Made by a program: the position numbers and the translations under genes | Notes under the pieces: model-generated | Told to the model about the DNA's origin: nothing | Databases searched by the model: none | What the model saw: the letters and a program-made list of their open reading frames with translations, nothing else | Assembly: GCA_014529385.2 (NCBI GenBank) | Contig: CM043955.1 | Coordinates: 140,248,206 to 140,312,205, forward strand | Direction: 5' to 3' | Source: Adiantum capillus-veneris | Taxonomy: Eukaryota > Streptophyta > Polypodiopsida > Polypodiales > Pteridaceae | DNA: 64,000 nucleotides | In this document: positions 1-9,200 of the stretch, in pieces | Layout of the letters: every line of letters begins with the position of its first letter | Position numbering within the stretch: position 1 is the stretch's first letter

Positions 1-704
1 ATTGTACCCTTTGTCTTTTCCTTCGTCCCCTTCCGATCATCTTGTTTTCGTAGGGATATCCCATAAACTGCCTCCAGGGCCTCTTCTTCACTGTATCCGA
101 TCACTACCAGATCCTCATAATCATCTTTCTTTTGCTGAATTGGATCTATGTCCTTTTCCTTGGTCCCGGCCTCCGGCTTTTCCATAACTTCTGTTTCTAT
201 TTCTATTGTGGTCTCCTCTACAATAATTTCCGTCTTCTTCGGGCTTGGTACATCAGTAAAGGAGGGCTGATTGTCCTCAGTCATCTTGGCTTTTCCTTTG
301 TTTGCTTGCCCGTATTTCTCTCGAAGTTCAGTAGACTCATCTACTTCCTTCTTCTCCTTGTCGTCCTTTTTCAGCTCAGCTTTTAAAAGCTGTACTTCCT
401 CTTCACTATAAGGCTCGACAGGCTGCTGCTCCAGTATGGCCTCCGACTCCTCATAAGCTCTAATATATTGATCATATTGATCAACATGTGGCCTGGCAGA
501 GCTGGTTCCGACTTTAGTGGGGTCTGGCACCCACATTTCTTCAAAGTCCCCCTTTAGAGCTCTTTCCGCTCTAAACTGCTCCACCAGCCTTTCCATTCTT
601 GCGGCTTTTTGACTTTTGGTTTGCTTGGGATCAACCTTCTTCTTCGCTTTCTTCTTGAGCGGCTCGTCCACAGCCTCTTCAGGTTCTGAAACTATTTCTA
701 GTTT
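1..704 (-). CDS. ORF3 of element A1, charged C-terminal part (runs off window)
   Basis: This is the same reading frame as the 705-1595 ORF, open for about 234 codons after one in-frame TGA (705-707) and continuing past the window edge. The product is rich in Lys and Glu. It contains a stretch around 430-520 (a DQYDQYIRAYEE-like segment) and a later MTEDNQ segment starting at an ATG at 284. Both have clear counterparts in A2 (31921-32040 and 31920 downward), where the following region is a long coiled coil. The conserved order shows this is the distal part of ORF3 rather than a chance frame. Function is unknown. Confidence 0.7.
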
Positions 705-707
705 TCA
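705..707 (-). other. In-frame TGA inside ORF3 of A1
   Basis: The codon after ...R-A-R is TGA (plus-strand tca), and the same frame then stays open for more than 230 codons with sequence conserved in A2. It is a premature stop, or less likely a readthrough site. The following codon is AAA, not the CTA of the best-known leaky context. Confidence 0.75.
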
Positions 708-1595
708 GCGTGCTCTTGTGGACGCCCTCTTGGATACTTCTTGCTGTTCTTTCTCTTCATCGGCTTCTCTAAGCCACTCATTCTGGGAGGGAACCCGTGG
801 CCCTTGATCCCTAGCTCCAATAGCTTCATAAGCTATTCTTGTTAGGATTTCTCCTCCTCCTATGTACTTTGGCTTCTGGTTGTGCATGGCGATTACTTGC
901 TCGTGGATGTATTGAGCATAATTCACCTCTTTTGGCATGTTGCTCTTCAGTGCCCATGTGATGGTTGTCGCAATGGCATGGGGTGGTGTAGTATACTTTT
1001 GCGGTCTTTTACTGCACACATGGAAAAACTGGTTGTATAATCGGCAAAGGGTTGCCGCTCGTTGATCTGCCATATCTCCGTAGGTTGTATTTTGTTTCTT
1101 TGATCCATAGACCTCTATGGCCTCCCTTCTTTCTCTGACCGAACTCCCTTTGTTGTGCAGCTTCAATGCATCTGCAATGAGCTGTGGAGTGATCTGTACT
1201 TCAACTGTTTCTCCATCCATGGCTGTCAACGTGGCTTTCCCATCCTTCTGAATGGATGTTGCCAACTCATACACTCTTCTTGTGTCTACACCTGATGGTC
1301 TCGAGGTGAAGAACCTGTGTAAGTCAGCCTTTTCCAGGTATCTGCTGATGTTCTCTGATCTGCTATAATCCACTAATTCTCGTGGGATCATAGGTACATC
1401 GACCGATTTCCCTTGAGGATCTCTGAAAGTCCCCTGGTAGATCTTTATTCCCTCTTTTTCTAGTACTGCTTCCTCCAACCAAGTCTTGGTTGGCTTGAGG
1501 GTTTCTGTTGGAATATCAAAAGGTTCTGCTTCTGCAAGAGCATCCTTGATGGTTGGTCTTTTTCTCTTAGTTGCCGATGACTTAGCGGAATCCAT
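705..1595 (-). CDS. ORF3 of element A1, conserved N-terminal domain
   Basis: A 296-residue ORF from ATG at 1595, about 165 bp downstream (minus strand) of the last palindrome. A basic N-terminus (SATKRKR) is followed by a roughly 200-residue globular region. It includes a DLHRFFTS-like motif, a VDTRRVYELA motif and a KYTTPPHAIATTITWALK motif. The same protein is encoded, broken by stops, at 32204-33034 in A2, so it belongs to the element. It is reminiscent of the domain annotated as putative plant transposon protein that lies downstream of pol in some plant gypsy elements. That is from memory and not tested. I see no signal peptide or membrane segment that would make it envelope-like. Confidence 0.75.
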   Translation of the reverse strand: MDSAKSSATKRKRPTIKDALAEAEPFDIPTETLKPTKTWLEEAVLEKEGIKIYQGTFRDPQGKSVDVPMIPRELVDYSRSENISRYLEKADLHRFFTSRPSGVDTRRVYELATSIQKDGKATLTAMDGETVEVQITPQLIADALKLHNKGSSVRERREAIEVYGSKKQNTTYGDMADQRAATLCRLYNQFFHVCSKRPQKYTTPPHAIATTITWALKSNMPKEVNYAQYIHEQVIAMHNQKPKYIGGGEILTRIAYEAIGARDQGPRVPSQNEWLREADEEKEQQEVSKRASTRAR

Positions 1596-1761
1596 GGATC
1601 CTGTAACTCCAATTACAGAAGTTAGCGTCTTTTTAGTACTGAAAGCCGAAATGAAGCTTTTAACTATTCAAATGACTTGAAAATTGAAACATGAGCTATT
1701 CAGGGCCTAAGGATGCAATGTAGGTGAAAAAATATGCAAACTGGGCTCAAAAACATGCTTG

Positions 1762-2771
1762 AGACATCATACGCGTATGATGTCTTTTGTGTCAGAATGA
1801 CTTCATATTGGTTGTGCTTGTAGCTGATAGTGTATACATGAGTGTCATATGCTTGGATTTGAGTTTGGATCCCATTTGGTCAAGTTTTGGCCAGTTCAGT
1901 CCAGTTCAGGCTCTTGGCAAAATTTTGAAAGGGAAATGGATTTTATGATCCAAATTGGATAAAACTTGGTGGTTCACCTTCAAATGGCATGTAGATCACT
2001 TCTGTTTGGTGGTTGAAGCCCTGAGGTGCCAAAATCACATAGTGAGACATCATACGCGTATGATATCTTTTGGTGCATTTTTGGACCAATTTTCTCTATA
2101 AGCTTGGTTTTGGCTTTAGATAGGCTTATTCAGTGGATTTATCAAGTTTGGATAGAATTTGGACTAAAAATGGCTCTGGAGACATCATACGCGTATGATG
2201 TCTTTTTTGTCAATTTTTCATGGGATTGGTTCTGTGGACTCTCCATGTGCTAGTGAAGGACTGTTTATACTCAAATCTTGGTTTGGACTTGAATATGTTG
2301 GATTTGGGACAAAAATAGGCTTTGTATGAAGGATTTTCTCTTAATTGGGCTAATGGGGTGATCCACCTGACCAAATGGTTCCAAACTTCATATGTAGCAT
2401 GTATTAGATATATATAATGGATGTATGATGACAAATGAGCATTTTTTGCTCTGTAAGTGCAAATAGACATCATACGCGTATGATGTCTTTTGTGTCAAAA
2501 TGGTGCTTTTTGGTTCCAGATAGCTTGTAGATGTGTTAATCAACAATCCTACAAAGTTTCAATGAGTTTGGAGTTATTTTGACAAAATTAGGACCAAAAT
2601 CAATTTTTTGGCCTACTTTGCGTCTTTTTGGCTTTCCTTGGGGTTTCTAACTCCAATTCTCATGATACTTGGTTCATAGGATGTGATTAACATGTGGAAT
2701 GAGGCTATGCACTCAAATGTTGAAATGGATGTGAAAATCATGCTGTGAGACATCATACGCGTATGATGTCT
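1762..2771. repeat. Palindrome array 3' of pol in A1 (5 copies)
   Basis: Five copies of a 24-bp palindrome whose half-site is AGACATCATACG followed by its own reverse complement. They start at 1762, 2045, 2180, 2465 and 2748. Steps are 283, 135, 285 and 283 bp. Four are perfect palindromes and the one at 2045 has a single change. Sequence between copies is much more diverged than the palindromes. The array lies just upstream (minus strand) of ORF3. Confidence 0.92.
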
Positions 2772-4407
2772 TTTCTTGAAATGTTGGTCTTTTTGTGCAA
2801 AGAATGCTTTGTGCTAGTGCCCTAAGCCCTGCTAACTAGTTTTCAACTTAAAAAGTCATCAGTTTAGCTAAAAAGCCCCCTTATAGGCATTTCAGTCTCC
2901 GAAGTCGTCTATTTGCCTTGGAGTTGAATTTCTTCAACTTTTCTTCTCGAGAGTTGCATTTCCAGCTCATTGGATATGTTGTGAAGCCACCTATTTGGTT
3001 GAACTTGACTTTGGCTCCCCGTTCTCTATCTTTCTCCATTTGGTTGCCCGAAAGCGTCTTTTTCACCATCGGTAAGTGAATCAGCTTTCTTTTGGGTTTT
3101 GCTTGCAAACATAAGTCATCCATGTATATTTGAAGCTGCTTGTGAAGTTTCATGTCATTTGGTCGTCAATTTTAGCCGTTATGCCAAAATGACGCTTTGT
3201 GTGTCCGCAGCCGAATCGGTTGTTCCGACCTACTTTTGGTGATCCAAACCCGGAGATACTCCATGGTTGCATTGACCTCGATGTTGTTAAGCTTCCTGAG
3301 AAGTTTTGTGTCGTTCCGACAACTTTTTTCTGTTTGCCTCTTGCAGGCTCTGTTGACCTAGGGTTTTTCCAGTCGTTCTTTCTCGAGCTTTGAGTGCTTT
3401 AACTCATCTCCTATACTAGGGTAACCCACCTCTAAGTTCTTGCAAGGTTTGGTTAGGCGGTTGTGCCCCTACCTAGCGTTCCTCCCCATTCCCCGTCTGC
3501 TCTTGTTTCTTGGTTTTGGTGAGTTTTCGCGACAAAAGTTAACGATAAGCATCAAAAGCTTATGGCAACGAGTCTACCTCTCATGTCTGGTGTCCTCTGA
3601 GCTCTCGTAGCAGTCGTAGAAGGCGGTAGAAGGTCGGATGCTCCTGTGTGCTCTTTGCTCTCTCCAAGAAGGTAATAGTGGAAATGAGCTTGATAGTGAA
3701 GTGAAAAATACTTAACTTCGGGCTTCCCGGATTACTTGTTACCAAATTTGACATGTGCTCCTATCTCGTCGTGAAATGCACTTTAGGATTTGAAATTTCT
3801 CAATTTGGACTCCGTTTGACCTGTTTCTGAGAAATCTGTCCACTTTGCCAAAATTCTGTCATTTCGGGCTTTCCGCAACTTTTTCAGAATTGTACCCAAT
3901 TTTTATCCTGGGTTGCCCTTGTCATTAGGACCATCACCGTCTATTCTTTTCTTTTTTCCGATCTCATTTCACCTGCTTTTTTATTTTTCTTTTATTTTTA
4001 TTAAGAAAATCATAAAAAATAAAGGAAAATAGCAAATTGAAGCCAAAAAATTCCAAACATACACGATAAATAGCTGGTAACCCTGTGTATATGAATATAC
4101 ACTTCTTTGTGATTTCTGGACTTGGATTACCACTTTTTTCCACTTTTTAGCTCCAAAAACACTCTTATTTAGTGATATTTACACATCTAGAGACCCAAAT
4201 TCATCATTTGATCTCTTCTTGTTGCAAAACAAGGTATATAAGGGCATAAATATTATCAATATCCGCAATCAAACATAAAAAATTGCAAAATCATGTAAGA
4301 CACTGCCCTTGTAATATAATTTTTGTTTTTCTTTGTTTTTCCCGCTTGTAGCTGCTTTGTAGCTCCTGTATACCTCCCCCCCTCCTAGTCTGAGTCCTCC
4401 CGGACGA
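2772..4407 (-). other. Conserved non-coding spacer between PR2 tail and palindrome array, A1
   Basis: No coding frame is conserved here, but the stretch aligns in patches with 34904-36900 of A2. Examples are the gagtctacctctcat block near 3570 and the ttaccaaatttgac block near 3740. Constraint in a non-coding spacer of a retroelement suggests a role in expressing ORF3, such as an intron, an internal promoter or an RNA structure. The spacer also holds a 23-bp exact match to the RT active-site codons at 3109-3131 (see findings). Confidence 0.6.
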
Positions 4408-5034
4408 CTATGAAGTGTCTGTGGGTGAAGCATTGTAGTTGTTTTGGTCATAAGTTCCCAATGCAATTGTAGAGCGATGATACAACAGTCTTTCCAATAA
4501 AGCTGCTCTTTGTTTGATTGATGGATTGGTGGTCGGGTTTTGGGTTGGTTTTGGCAATTTGGTAGTAGAATCAGTAGATGGATTCTTCGTTACCTTGTTG
4601 TCTTTTTTCACAATCCAAATCTGCTTCCGCTTTGCTTGTGCTTGCCACAAACTCTTTGCGACCCAAACCTGCTTTGTTCTGTGTGTTGATTTCCTCGCCT
4701 TGAAATACCTAGGAGTTTCCGTGGATTGTACTGAAGGGAGTTCCTGTTTACAAATCTTTGGGATCCAAATTTGCTTGCTGTAGCTTTGTGCCGTCATGAA
4801 CTTCTTTGGAATCCAGATCTGTTTCACTGTCCTTGATTGTCGGGGATCACTCTGTTGTCTGGTATTGAAGACTCTGTTTGTGTTTTCTGGCACAGCCTTT
4901 TTTGGTCTCCATACCAACGTTGACTCCGTTTTATCCCAAGGTTGAGCTGTTATATTATTGCTTGTCTTCCTTATCCAATGTTGAGAGTTCCTCGTCGAAA
5001 GCAATCCAGTTGTGTAGAAACTTTTGGTTGCCAT
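4408..5034 (-). CDS. Basic tail downstream of PR2 with repeated KQxWxxK motifs (A1)
   Basis: A Lys/Gln/Thr-rich region of about 200 residues. It holds at least five spaced copies of a short motif of the type (K)Q-I/V-W-I/V-P/A/V-K, for example KQIWIPKK, KQVWVAKS and KQIWIVKK. It is in a different frame from PR2, so an indel or frameshift near 4975-5030 separates them. A2 has related motifs (IWIRKN and a WIPK variant) at 36900-37200, so the tail belongs to the family. It could be a nucleic-acid or chromatin-binding tail, in the position where chromodomains sit in other gypsy elements. No known domain is recognised. Confidence 0.6.
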   Translation of the reverse strand: MATKSFYTTGLLSTRNSQHWIRKTSNNITAQPWDKTESTLVWRPKKAVPENTNRVFNTRQQSDPRQSRTVKQIWIPKKFMTAQSYSKQIWIPKICKQELPSVQSTETPRYFKARKSTHRTKQVWVAKSLWQAQAKRKQIWIVKKDNKVTKNPSTDSTTKLPKPTQNPTTNPSIKQRAALLERLLYHRSTIALGTYDQNNYNASPTDTS

Positions 5035-5705
5035 TGCTTCTTCTTTTTCTCTGTTTGTTGTTTGCCCTTGTCCGTGGATTCTTCCTTTGGAGTTGGCTCT
5101 GCTCCTTTGGTGAACTTAACTGATTGACTTTCACCTTCGTATTTGATAAGCACTGATTTAGAACTCCAGTCAATCATTGCATTGTATTGCTTCTGCCATG
5201 GTTGTCCTAGCAATAATGGATGTTGTGTAGCTTGGTCTTCAACCACGTAAAACATATGAGGATACACATATTGGTTAATCTGTATATGTAAAACTGTGCA
5301 TCCGACAGTTTTGATTGAATTCTCAGAGTAACTCTTTAACTCTTGCTTGGCAGTTTGTAGTTTAGTGTCATTTGTCAATTGTCTATACAAACTGAGTGAA
5401 AGTAGGTTAGCTTGAGCTCCTGAATCCAATAGTGCTCTGGCTTTGATTTGGTTGGTTCCTACTTTGCATTCAATGATGGGTTCTTCTTTGTCATTATCCA
5501 TTTCTGTTATACTGACTGCGTTTATTCGTATTGCTCCTTCATTGCGCTGTTTCTGACGCAGTAGTCTTCTTTTCTCCATTCTTTCTTCGCCTCGGCTTGC
5601 GCTTCCTCTACAATCTTTTTCTTTTTTTGGACACGCAGCTTTTCTTGATGTATTTTGAGAAGCATGTCTTGTGTTAGCGGCAACAGATACTTTTTCACTC
5701 TGCAT
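4971..5705 (-). CDS. Second retropepsin-like aspartic protease domain (PR2) downstream of integrase, A1
   Basis: This ORF overlaps the end of pol and encodes a retropepsin-like fold signature. An active-site LLDSGAQANLLS motif lies at about residues 92-103 (Asp94), and the downstream LLLGQPW motif at about 164-170. The spacing of about 72 residues matches PR1 of the same element (LDSGAG to ILGRPF). In A2 the equivalent region is in one continuous frame with the end of integrase, so PR2 was originally a C-terminal extension of pol. The frame difference in A1 (an A-rich run near 5585-5592) looks like a single-base indel. The element therefore carries two different retropepsin domains, which is unusual. 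PR2 may be a working protease or a binding domain. Confidence 0.82.
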   Translation of the reverse strand: MQSEKVSVAANTRHASQNTSRKAACPKKEKDCRGSASRGEERMEKRRLLRQKQRNEGAIRINAVSITEMDNDKEEPIIECKVGTNQIKARALLDSGAQANLLSLSLYRQLTNDTKLQTAKQELKSYSENSIKTVGCTVLHIQINQYVYPHMFYVVEDQATQHPLLLGQPWQKQYNAMIDWSSKSVLIKYEGESQSVKFTKGAEPTPKEESTDKGKQQTEKKKKQWQPKVSTQLDCFRRGTLNIG

Positions 5706-8700
5706 CCACTAATCCAATTGGGCATTTCTTCTCCGTCTAATGTAGCAAGCTTGACGGCTCCACTTGGTGATAGATCTTTAATCACCAGAGGTCCCATCCC
5801 TCGCTTTTTAAGCTTCTTAGCATGCTGTTTCAGAGTGTAAACTAGGACATAGTCCCCAACTTTAAACTCTTTAGTCCGCACATGCTTATCAAAAAATTCC
5901 TTTTGTCGCCTTTTTTGAGCGTAGATGGAAGCTACTGCTTTTAGGCGAAGCTCATCTAGCTTTTCCAGGTCATCTATTCTATCAGAGAGCTCGTGCCCTG
6001 TCCACTCTAGATCCTTAGCCACCCTTAAGGTTGAAATCAAGAATTCTATTGGTAAGATAGCATTTAGCCCAAAAACCATGTTATATGGGGTCGTTCCTAT
6101 TGATGTTTTATATGCTACCCTATATGCCCATAATGTTGAATGCAACTTCTGGTCCCAGTCAGTTCTCGACTCAGATACAATCTTCGTAAGGACCGTGCAT
6201 ATGGTTTTGTTTGTTGCTTCAGCTTGTCCGTTTGCTTGTGGATGATACGGGGCTGATTTCCTATGGATTACCATGAATTCATCTAGAAGGATCTTTATCA
6301 CTTCATTTATAAAATGTGTGCCTCGATCACTCACAATTTCTATTGGCAATCCATATCGTACAAAGACGTATTCATATAGAAATTGTGCCGTGGTCCTGGC
6401 ATCTGCTTTTTGAGTTGCCTTTGCTTCGACCCACTTTGTTAGATAGTCTGTAGCCACAATGATGTATTGTGCATGAGTCTTATATGCAGGAGGTGAAATG
6501 GGTCCGACATAATCAATCCCCCATTTTGCAAAAGCTCTTGCCCCCATCATTGGTCTAAGCGGCATATCATCTCTTTTAAGTGGTACTTTGGTCCGCTGAC
6601 AGTCATCACACCGTTTAACGTATTCCTCAGCGTCCATATGTAATGTTGGCCACCATATTCCTGCGGCTAAGACAAGTTTTGTTGTCTTATCACCTGAGAA
6701 ATGGCCTCCACCTACTCCTCCATGAGCTTGCTCCAGGATTATCACATACTCAGACTCTGATGCGCAAATCCTAAGCTGGTTGTCTTTACCTCTCTTATAG
6801 AGTTGATCTCCTATTAAAGCGTAATCTCTAGCTTCTGTCTCTACAGATTTCTGACGAGCTTTTGACGTTCCTTCTGGGAAAGTTCTATTTGTGAGATATT
6901 CAACAATATACTGACTCCATTCTGGAGCGATCATTATCTGATATAATGTCGAATACTCGGCTGGCGGTTTTGATGAACATACAATACATACAGTGACATA
7001 TTCATGTACGCTTTCTTTCATTCCTGGCCAATAGACTCCCAATTGTAACAAATTCCTATATGTGTTCCTTCTTGAACAATGAAATGCACATTCCTGAACA
7101 TGTGCTTCGCGCAGATATATATTATATTCCTCAGGATTGATGCATAGTCGTAAAACATGATCATTTCCCAATTGATACAACCTTCCTGCAACCAATTGAA
7201 GATTCTTGGATTGCTGAATAGCAATATGTTTCAGGTTGTATTCTCTTCTATCGAACTCTCCTCCATAGGTTAATAGGTTAACGACATTTTGAGACCACTT
7301 AGGTATCATTTCTATGTTGAACAAGTACGCGTCTGGCATGTCGTCATCTACTCCTATAGGGTCTTCTCCATTCGTCAATCGCGAAAGATGATCAGCTCTA
7401 AGATGTGTTTTTCCTTTCTTTACTACTACCGTGAAGTCGAATTCCAGTAAGATAATGAACCATCTCACTATTCTCCCGGTATTGCATGGTTTATTCACTA
7501 GGTAGAGCAAGGCTTGGTGATCCGTAAAAAACACAAACTTGTTGGCTAGAAGATAATGCCGAAATTTCTTCACAGCATAGATCATTCCTAATCCTTCTCG
7601 CTCTGTTGTGGTGTAATTCTTCTCTGCATGGTTGAGCTGTCGACTGGCGTAACAGATAGGAAAATCCATGTTTCCTTCTTCTGGCTGAGCCAGAATGCAT
7701 CCTATTGCATATGCCGAAGCATCTATGTGCACATGGAATATCTTCTCCCAATCTGGTGATTTCAAGACTGGAGCAGTAATGAGTGCCTCTTTCAATTTCT
7801 TGAACGATTCCTCACACTCCTCTGTCCATTCAAAGTTCACTATTAGCCTGTAAAGTGGTTGGCCTATTATAGCGTACATGTAAATGAATCGTCTATAATA
7901 TCCACAATGTCCCATAAAGCTCTGTACTTGTTTCGCATTGGTTGGTCTAGGCATATCCACTATAACTTTTATCTTCTCTAAATCCGTGGATATTCCGTTT
8001 TGTGAGACAATATGTCCCAGAATTCTGCCCTGTCGGACCATAAACACACATTTCTCAGGATTGAGACAAATGCGATATGTCCTACATTTCTCAAATACTT
8101 TTCTTAGGTGTTCTAGATGCTCATCTCTCAGTAGAGAATGTACACATAAGTCATCCATGTATATTTCGAGAAACAGCCTTAAGTATTCTTTGAAAGCATG
8201 CGTCATCAGCCTCTGGAAGGTTGCGGGAGCATTGGTTAGACCAAAAGGCATAACCCGATAAGCATAAATTCCCCACTCCGTTGCAAAAGCTGTTTTATGT
8301 TGATCTTCCAGTGCTATGGCTAGCTGGTTATATCCTGAAAAACCATCAAGAAAGGAGTATGCTGTTTTCCCTGATACACGCTCTAGAACATGATCAGTTA
8401 TCGGCAGGGGATAATTGTCCCTGATTGTTGCAGCATTCACTTTCTTTAAGTTGACACACACTCGGAGTTTTCCGTTCTTCTTAGGTACTACCACAATCGG
8501 AGATACCCAATCAGTGTGTTCAATCTCGTATATGAATTCAGCTTCCATTAGCTTATCTATCTCTTCCTTGATTCGCTTAGCAAAAGTATCATTATATGTG
8601 TATGGTCTCTGTCTGCTAGGCTTTGCGTCTTGTTTCAGTGGGATTGAGTGTTGGCATATCGATGGGTCAACTCCCTTTAAGTCCTTATAAGACCATGCAA

Positions 8701-8811
8701 ACACATCCCTGTACTCTCTGAGAAGACTCAAAAGTCTCTCTTCCTCGCTTGGAGACAAATCTGTGGCTATGTACACCGGTCTAGGCGTCTCACCTGGAGC
8801 TGCTAAATCAA
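5522..8811 (-). CDS. pol: Pol: reverse transcriptase - RNase H - integrase (A1)
   Basis: Numbering is from the GTG codon at 8776; entry is probably by frameshift just upstream. RT has its first catalytic Asp in FLDGFSGYNQL (about 144) and the YMDD box at 206-209. RNase H has Asp352, Glu393 and Asp419, with a late Asp462 in LRADHLS. Two zinc-binding H2C2 modules follow, with identical H-x6-H-x30-C-x2-C spacing: His559/His566/Cys597/Cys600 and His685/His692/Cys723/Cys726. The integrase core has Asp755, Asp817 and Glu853, that is D-x61-D-x35-E. A basic C-terminal region ends with an MPNWISGCRVKKY-like segment before the frame break into PR2. All catalytic residues look intact, so this is a potentially active polyprotein. 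Confidence 0.95.
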
Positions 8812-8818
8812 CTTTTTT
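8812..8818 (-). promoter_or_regulatory. Slippery heptamer A_AAA_AAG, candidate -1 frameshift site
   Basis: Reading the linker frame ...GCA AAA AAG TTG ATT TAG, the zero-frame stop lies two codons after the heptamer. A -1 slip on A_AAA_AAG enters the pol frame exactly (GTT GAT TTA GCA...). This is a classical frameshift heptamer in the classical position, and the pol frame has no ATG nearby. A downstream pseudoknot was not evaluated. Confidence 0.65.
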
Positions 8819-9200
8819 GCATCCTCCGGTCCGTCATAAGATTCGTTCTCCTTCCTCTCTCGAATAGGTGGGGTTAATATCACCTTCCTATCCTCTATTG
8901 TGAATTTCCTATAGTGAGAGGGAACATCCATGTTTTCCTTGATTTTGACGTTTTCGTCCTCTCCACTCTCAATTTCTGTCGTCCAAACTTCCTTCAGAGT
9001 TTTCTTGAGCTCTCTGTACTTGTTTCTACGTTCTAACTTGGACTCCGTGTATTCTCTGTTGCGCTTGTTCTTTTTGATTTTTCTGTTTCAGTTTTCGTTC
9101 CATTCTTTTGAACTTGATTTCTTGAGCCTCTTTTGTCTTTTCGTAAGCTCTTTTGATCACTGCCTCTCATTCTTCCAGAAATCTTATCCTTAACACAATC
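8819..9200 (-). CDS. Linker between PR1 and pol (frame-broken)
   Basis: The PR1 frame stops at 9033, but a Lys/Glu-rich reading continues in other frames. One natural-looking frame runs to about 9070. Another holds a KYRELKKTLKEVW-like segment and an HYRKFTIEDRKVIL-like segment. It runs to the TAG at 8803-8805 just after the slippery site. At least two indels therefore lie in the A-rich stretch 9040-9170. This is probably decay of a once continuous gag-PR1-linker frame. Confidence 0.55.

Noticed and set aside
705-1595. ORF3 as a viral envelope gene
   Set aside because: No signal peptide, no transmembrane segment and no Cys-rich ectodomain; the distal part is a coiled coil. Position alone is not enough.
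2881-3153. ORF with a YMDD-like motif as a possible RT gene
   Set aside because: Only 23 bp match RT; the rest has no RT homology and the frame is not conserved in A2.
4514-4783. Plus-strand ORFs opposite pol, PR2 and gag
   Set aside because: They mirror real minus-strand coding sequence, have no domain signature and are not conserved between A1 and A2.
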